From positions 268,808-332,807 of the forward strand of contig DEXE01000007.1 of NCBI GenBank assembly GCA_002363955.1: a DNA stretch of 64,000 nt. The letters run 5' to 3'. Shown here piece after piece: positions 60,321-64,000 of the stretch (position 1 is the first letter of the stretch; every line of letters starts with the position of its first letter). A model generated the notes under the pieces. It did no database searches. It saw nothing but the letters and a program-made list of their open reading frames with translations, and was not told the origin of the DNA. The translations under genes were made by a program, and so were the position numbers. The stretch comes from Methylophaga sp. UBA3192 (GTDB lineage Bacteria; Pseudomonadota; Gammaproteobacteria; Nitrosococcales; Methylophagaceae).

Positions 60321-61208
60321 TTAATTAGAACGCTCGTCGGTTCTCATCACCCATTGCAGGCTTAGCTGCCAATCGGGCAGCTGCACTCCAAAGGTATTAA
60401 CTAATTTAGAGTTGTCCATACAGGAGTTCAGCAGTCTTTCTGCTTTGGTTGGATAGGCAGATGTAGGAATTGCATGAACCACAGGAACCCTCATACCCTC
60501 ATGAGCCGCTAATTCGAAAATTTTATCAGCAAATTCCTTCCAACTCGTTTTGCCTGCAGCACTCATGTGAAAAATGCCTGAATGCCTTTCCCAAAAATCC
60601 GGTATCAGTTTGGATTGCAGAATAATCTGCGCTGTCGCATCAGCAATATGTCGACTCCAGGTCGGTGCGCCAACCTGATCATCAACAATATTTAATTCAT
60701 CTTTTTCTTTAGCCAGCCGGAGCATAGTATTGACAAAGTTTTTCCCGCGCCGGTCATAAACCCAGCTCACTCTGAAGATTAAGTATTTGCAACCAGTATC
60801 ACTTACCGCTTGCTCACCTTCCAGTTTTGATTGGCCGTAATAATTCAAAGGGGCCGGTTTGTCTTGTTCATTCCAGGCACCAACTTTATGACCATCGAAA
60901 ACATAGTCAGTTGAGTAATGGATGAGTGGAATATCAAGTTCTTTGGCCAGCTTGGCCAGAACACCCGGTGCAATGGCATTCACCTGATGTGCCAGCGCTT
61001 GCTCTGTCTCAGCTTTATCAACCGCCGTATAAGCGCCTGCATTCACAATTAAATCCGGCTTTAGTTGCCGGATAAAATCCATGACTTTATCAACGTCCGT
61101 TAAATCTAAACTTGTCCTGTTCGTTGCAATCACTTTACCAAGACAAGCAAGGCTTCGCTGCAACTGAAAGCCAACCTGGCCATGGGATGCGATGAGTAAT
61201 ATTTTCAT
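60321..61208 (-). CDS. rfbD: dTDP-4-dehydrorhamnose reductase
   Basis: The last enzyme of dTDP-L-rhamnose synthesis. It has 295 residues with the NAD(P) loop SHGQVGFQLQRSL, VNAGAYTAVDKAE (the family's conserved AYT block), YSTDYVFDG and Tyr-Lys in YGQSKLEGEQ. It follows rfbC immediately. The order rfbB-A-C-D differs from the Salmonella rfbBDAC order. Confidence 0.95.
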   Translation of the reverse strand: MKILLIASHGQVGFQLQRSLACLGKVIATNRTSLDLTDVDKVMDFIRQLKPDLIVNAGAYTAVDKAETEQALAHQVNAIAPGVLAKLAKELDIPLIHYSTDYVFDGHKVGAWNEQDKPAPLNYYGQSKLEGEQAVSDTGCKYLIFRVSWVYDRRGKNFVNTMLRLAKEKDELNIVDDQVGAPTWSRHIADATAQIILQSKLIPDFWERHSGIFHMSAAGKTSWKEFADKIFELAAHEGMRVPVVHAIPTSAYPTKAERLLNSCMDNSKLVNTFGVQLPDWQLSLQWVMRTDERSN

Positions 61209-61757
61209 CTAAAAATAGTCTGCCTGCATGAATTCAACCGCTTTTTGATCTTTATCCGAGAGAGTTGGCTGCAGAATATCTGATATCGGCCATTCAATGC
61301 CAATATTCTTATCATTCCACAACACTGAACGATCATACTCAGGAGCATAGTAATTGGTTGTTTTATACAAAAAATCAGCTGTCTCACTCAGCACAAGAAA
61401 ACCATGCGCAAAACCTTCAGGAACCCAGAATTGCTCCTGACCATCAGCTGTCAGTATCGTGCCTGCCCATTGACCAAAAGTTGGTGAATCCCGACGCATA
61501 TCAACCGCAACATCAAACACTTCACCAGCGGTTACTCTTACCAGTTTTCCTTGAGGCTGCCTGATTTGATAATGTAAACCTCTCAACACGCCCTTAGCAG
61601 ATCTTGAATGATTATCTTGCACAAAATCAATCTTCATTCCTAATAATTCATCAAACACTTTTTTATTATAACTTTCCAGAAAAAAACCTCTTGCATCACC
61701 AAATTTCTTGGGTTTCAGCAATTTCACATCTGGAATATTAGTGTCAAAAATCTGCAT
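61209..61757 (-). CDS. rfbC: dTDP-4-dehydrorhamnose 3,5-epimerase
   Basis: A 182-residue cupin-fold epimerase. The catalytic His is in LRGLHYQ (about residue 62); the second catalytic region is VFDVAVDMRRDSPTFGQW. PEGFAHGFLVLSE and YKTTNYYAPEYDRS match the family. It shares one base (TAATG) with rfbA and its stop abuts the rfbD start. Confidence 0.96.
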   Translation of the reverse strand: MQIFDTNIPDVKLLKPKKFGDARGFFLESYNKKVFDELLGMKIDFVQDNHSRSAKGVLRGLHYQIRQPQGKLVRVTAGEVFDVAVDMRRDSPTFGQWAGTILTADGQEQFWVPEGFAHGFLVLSETADFLYKTTNYYAPEYDRSVLWNDKNIGIEWPISDILQPTLSDKDQKAVEFMQADYF

Positions 61758-62638
61758 TAATAAATGGTCTCATTAAGAAGATTCAAAAGATATTGTCCAT
61801 AACCGCTTTTGAGCAAGGGTTGTGCCAATAGTTCCAGTTGGTCCTTAGTGATATAGCCCATACGATAAGCAATTTCTTCTGGACACATAACTTTTAACCC
61901 TTGGCGTTGTTCCAGTGTTTGAATAAACATCGATGCATCCAGCAAGGAGTCATGTGTACCCGTATCCAGCCAGGCCATACCTCGCCCCATCACCTGAACG
62001 TTCAGCTTACTGCTATTTAAATACACCTGATTGACATCGGTAATCTCAAGTTCGCCACGCGCGGAAGGTTTAAGATTACGAGCAATTTCCACCACCTGAT
62101 TGTCATAGAAATACAGGCCGGTAATCGCATAACGTGATTTGGGCTTTAACGGTTTTTCCTCGATACTCAGTGCTTTTCCGTTTTCATCAAACGCCACCAC
62201 ACCATAACGTTCGGGGTCGCTGACAGGATAGGCAAAAACCGTCGCACCCTCTTTGTTATTATCCGCTTCCTGCATCATATCGGCCAAATCATGACCATAA
62301 TAAACATTATCGCCCAGCACCAAAGCGCAATCATCATTCCCAATAAAATCAGCCGCTAAGGTAAAGGCCTGTGCGATCCCTTCCGGTTTGTCCTGCACAA
62401 TATATTGCAGATTCATCCCCCATTTGCTGCCATCACCAAGCAATTGCTCAAGGCGTGGCGTGTCCTGAGGAGTTGAAATAATACAGATATCCCGCATGCC
62501 CGCCAGCATCATGGTGGCCAGCGGATAATAAATCATCGGTTTATCATAAACGGGCAATAGCTGCTTGCAGATAGATTGGGTTACCGGATAGAGGCGTGTG
62601 CCACTTCCACCTGCGAGTACGATTCCCTTACGACTCAT
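61757..62638 (-). CDS. rfbA: Glucose-1-phosphate thymidylyltransferase
   Basis: The first step of dTDP-rhamnose synthesis and the feedback-regulated one. It has 293 residues with the activating start GIVLAGGSGTRLYPVTQ, KQLLPVYDKPMIYYPL, the metal Asp in LVLGDNVYYGHD, EKPLKPKSRYAITGLYFYD and WLDTGTHDSLLDAS. It overlaps rfbB by 4 bp. Confidence 0.97.
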   Translation of the reverse strand: MSRKGIVLAGGSGTRLYPVTQSICKQLLPVYDKPMIYYPLATMMLAGMRDICIISTPQDTPRLEQLLGDGSKWGMNLQYIVQDKPEGIAQAFTLAADFIGNDDCALVLGDNVYYGHDLADMMQEADNNKEGATVFAYPVSDPERYGVVAFDENGKALSIEEKPLKPKSRYAITGLYFYDNQVVEIARNLKPSARGELEITDVNQVYLNSSKLNVQVMGRGMAWLDTGTHDSLLDASMFIQTLEQRQGLKVMCPEEIAYRMGYITKDQLELLAQPLLKSGYGQYLLNLLNETIY

Positions 62639-63759
62639 TTATTGTCTCCCAATCCAAGTCTTTGTTGCTGATAACTGCCATCCATCACATTTTCACACCA
62701 TTGACGATTATCCAGATACCACTGAACTGTTTTGCGTAACCCTGTGGCAAAGGTTTCCAGAGGTTTCCAGCCCAGCTCACGTTCAATTTTGCTGGCATCA
62801 ATAGCGTATCGGGCATCATGTCCGGGGCGATCTGTCACAAATTCGATTAAGTTTTTGTGCGGTCTATGCGGTGACTCAGGTAATAATTCATCAAGAATGT
62901 TACAGATTAGCTGCACCACTTCCAGATTGGTATGTTCGTTAAATCCACCGATATTATAGCTTTCACACAAATTACCTTCAGCCAGCACCAGCCTTAAGGC
63001 TCTGGCATGATCATCGACATATAGCCAATCTCGAATATTTTCGCCTTTACCGTAAATGGGCAATGGTTTACCGGCCAACGCATTATTAATCACTACCGGG
63101 ATCAGTTTTTCCGGGAATTGGTAAGGTCCATAATTATTGGAACAATTGGTCATTAACACCGGTAAACCATAGGTATGGTGCCAGGCGCGAACCAAATGAT
63201 CACTTCCCGCTTTGGTTGCTGAGTATGGTGAGTTGGGTTGATAAGGGGTGGTTTCAGTAAATAATCCGGTTTCGCCTAAAGTGCCATACACTTCATCGGT
63301 AGAAATATGGTGAAAACGGAATTTATCGGCATCTGCTGCGGATAAAGATTTCCAGTATTTTCTGGCCGCTTCAAGCAAGACATAAGTACCAACCACATTG
63401 GTTTGCACAAAATCTGCGGGGCCATCAATCGACCGATCCACATGCGACTCCGCTGCAAGATGCATAATGGCACTGGGTTGATATTGCGTGAATATCCGAT
63501 CCATAGCTTCAGCGTCACAAATATCAGCTTGTTCGAAATGATAATTCGGTGAAGCATCAATCTCAGTCAACGATTCAAGATTGCCTGCGTAGGTCAGTTT
63601 GTCGATGTTGATAACGGTGAAGTCGGTTTCGGTAATTAATTGACGAATTAATGCAGATCCTATGAAACCGGCGCCGCCAGTTACGAGCAGGGTATTTTTA
63701 TTCACGTTGCTGAGTTCACTGTTAAGTTTGAGAAATTCAGATATGCCATCCTTGGTCAC
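62635..63759 (-). CDS. rfbB: dTDP-glucose 4,6-dehydratase
   Basis: A 374-residue SDR that forms dTDP-4-keto-6-deoxyglucose. Motifs: VTGGAGFIGSALI, HLAAESHVDRSIDGP, the catalytic HHISTDEVYGTLG, Tyr-Lys in YSATKAGSDHLVRAW and NNYGPYQFPEKLIP. No ATG lies near the expected start: the frame opens with GTG at 63759 and another GTG at 63705 would give the compact N-terminus usual in the family. Neither has a good Shine-Dalgarno, so the start is uncertain. It is the first gene of the locus, 73 bp from tRNA-Arg. Confidence 0.93.
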   Translation of the reverse strand: MTKDGISEFLKLNSELSNVNKNTLLVTGGAGFIGSALIRQLITETDFTVINIDKLTYAGNLESLTEIDASPNYHFEQADICDAEAMDRIFTQYQPSAIMHLAAESHVDRSIDGPADFVQTNVVGTYVLLEAARKYWKSLSAADADKFRFHHISTDEVYGTLGETGLFTETTPYQPNSPYSATKAGSDHLVRAWHHTYGLPVLMTNCSNNYGPYQFPEKLIPVVINNALAGKPLPIYGKGENIRDWLYVDDHARALRLVLAEGNLCESYNIGGFNEHTNLEVVQLICNILDELLPESPHRPHKNLIEFVTDRPGHDARYAIDASKIERELGWKPLETFATGLRKTVQWYLDNRQWCENVMDGSYQQQRLGLGDNK

Positions 63760-63831
63760 GTGAAAGTTAGCACCAACAGGGCTTAAAAATCAACATGAAA
63801 GTTTGGCCACAACATAAAGGGAAACAAAAGA

Positions 63832-63908
63832 TGGTACGCCCGGCAGGACTCGAACCTGCTACCCTCGGCTTAGAAGGCCGATGCTCTATCCAGATGAGCT
63901 ACGGGCGC
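63832..63908 (-). tRNA. tRNA-Arg (anticodon TCT)
   Basis: A full cloverleaf on the minus strand: D stem GCTC/GAGC, anticodon arm TCGGC-CTTCTAA-GCCGA with anticodon TCT, T arm GCAGG-TTCGAGT-CCTGC and an encoded CCA at 63832-63834. The acceptor stem GCGCCCG/CGGGCGT has a G-U at the first pair. It reads AGA and, with wobble, AGG. Confidence 0.95.
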
Positions 63909-63944
63909 ATTAGTAACTAAGTGAGGCTGAAGCAGTCAATAAAG

Positions 63945-64000
63945 TGGTCGGGGCAGAGAGATTCGAACTCCCGACCCTCTGGTCCCAAACCAGATGCGCT
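63945..64000 (-). tRNA. tRNA-Pro (anticodon TGG), 5' part cut by window edge
   Basis: The 3' portion is seen on the minus strand: anticodon arm TCTGG-TTTGGGA-CCAGA with anticodon TGG, T arm GGGAG-TTCGAAT-CTCTC, acceptor half TGCCCCG, A and an encoded CCA at 63945-63947. The 5' acceptor half lies beyond 64000. It follows the tRNA-Arg gene at 36 bp, so a tRNA array is likely. Confidence 0.92.

Noticed and set aside
1..64000. CRISPR arrays, insertion sequences, prophage or toxin-antitoxin pairs
   Set aside because: No regularly spaced repeats, transposase, integrase, terminal inverted repeats with duplications or phage genes were found while reading the window. The MazG-like gene is a housekeeping-type pyrophosphohydrolase with no MazF partner.

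Overview
The window reads as chromosome of a free-living gammaproteobacterium of moderate G+C. The order rpsB-tsf-pyrH-frr-uppS-cdsA-dxr-rseP-bamA-skp-lpxD-fabZ-lpxA, the fabA-fabB pair, yfgM-bamB-der and map-glnD are all gammaproteobacterial. A marine, Methylophaga-like member of the Thiotrichales would fit, but that is a guess from gene style and no marker in the window proves it. No insertion sequence, prophage, CRISPR array or clear pseudogene was seen.

Layout. (1) 1-4.0 kb: purU (cut by the window edge), a MazG-like pyrophosphohydrolase, esterase ybfF, a 56-residue orphan, fabB and fabA. (2) 4.1-10.3 kb: a type I secretion operon (LapB-like ABC transporter, HlyD-type fusion protein, LuxR-type regulator with a dead receiver domain, TolC-like outer-membrane protein) and one divergent small gene. 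(3) 10.3-15.0 kb: der, bamB and yfgM, divergent from an ammonium transporter preceded by a sigma-54 promoter and two NtrC-like boxes. (4) 15.1-27.6 kb: the envelope and translation operon from rpsB to lpxA, with a structured rpsB leader and a terminator that overlaps the lpxA stop codon. (5) 27.6-31.1 kb: map and glnD on the plus strand. (6) 31.1-33.1 kb: a secreted ComEA-like protein, a DHH phosphoesterase and cysC. (7) 33.2-63.8 kb: about 30 kb of minus-strand surface-polysaccharide genes. (8) 63.8-64.0 kb: tRNA-Arg(TCT) and a truncated tRNA-Pro(TGG).

In transcription order the polysaccharide locus makes dTDP-rhamnose (rfbBACD), a 4-keto-6-deoxy-HexNAc nucleotide (WbpM/FlaA1-like), UDP-glucuronate (ugd), glucosamine-6-P (glmS) and GDP-fucose (gmd, fcl; manB lies further on). 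A PglK-like ABC flippase and a variable core follow. The core holds an SGNH protein, an Fe(II)/2-oxoglutarate oxygenase, a nonulosonic-acid-like module, glycosyltransferases, two methyltransferases, an acyltransferase and a Wzy/WaaL-like membrane protein. The locus ends with manB, a nucleotide-sugar reductase and a small initiating phosphoglycosyltransferase. The last pair plus the WbpM-like dehydratase suggests that QuiNAc or FucNAc starts the repeat unit.

The most unusual part is 45.0-49.5 kb. A NeuB-type synthase is fused through a SAF domain to a xylose-isomerase-like TIM barrel. It is tightly coupled to a GDP-mannose-dehydratase-like SDR, a DapA/NanA-family protein with His where the catalytic Tyr is expected, and a CMP-sugar synthetase. 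The aminotransferase, N-acetyltransferase and hydrolysing epimerase of the known legionaminate and pseudaminate routes are missing. I infer an unusual 2-keto-3-deoxy sugar acid, possibly made by an undescribed pathway. The nitrogen genes also form a theme: glnD, the glutamine sensor, and an Ntr-type amt promoter lie in the same window.
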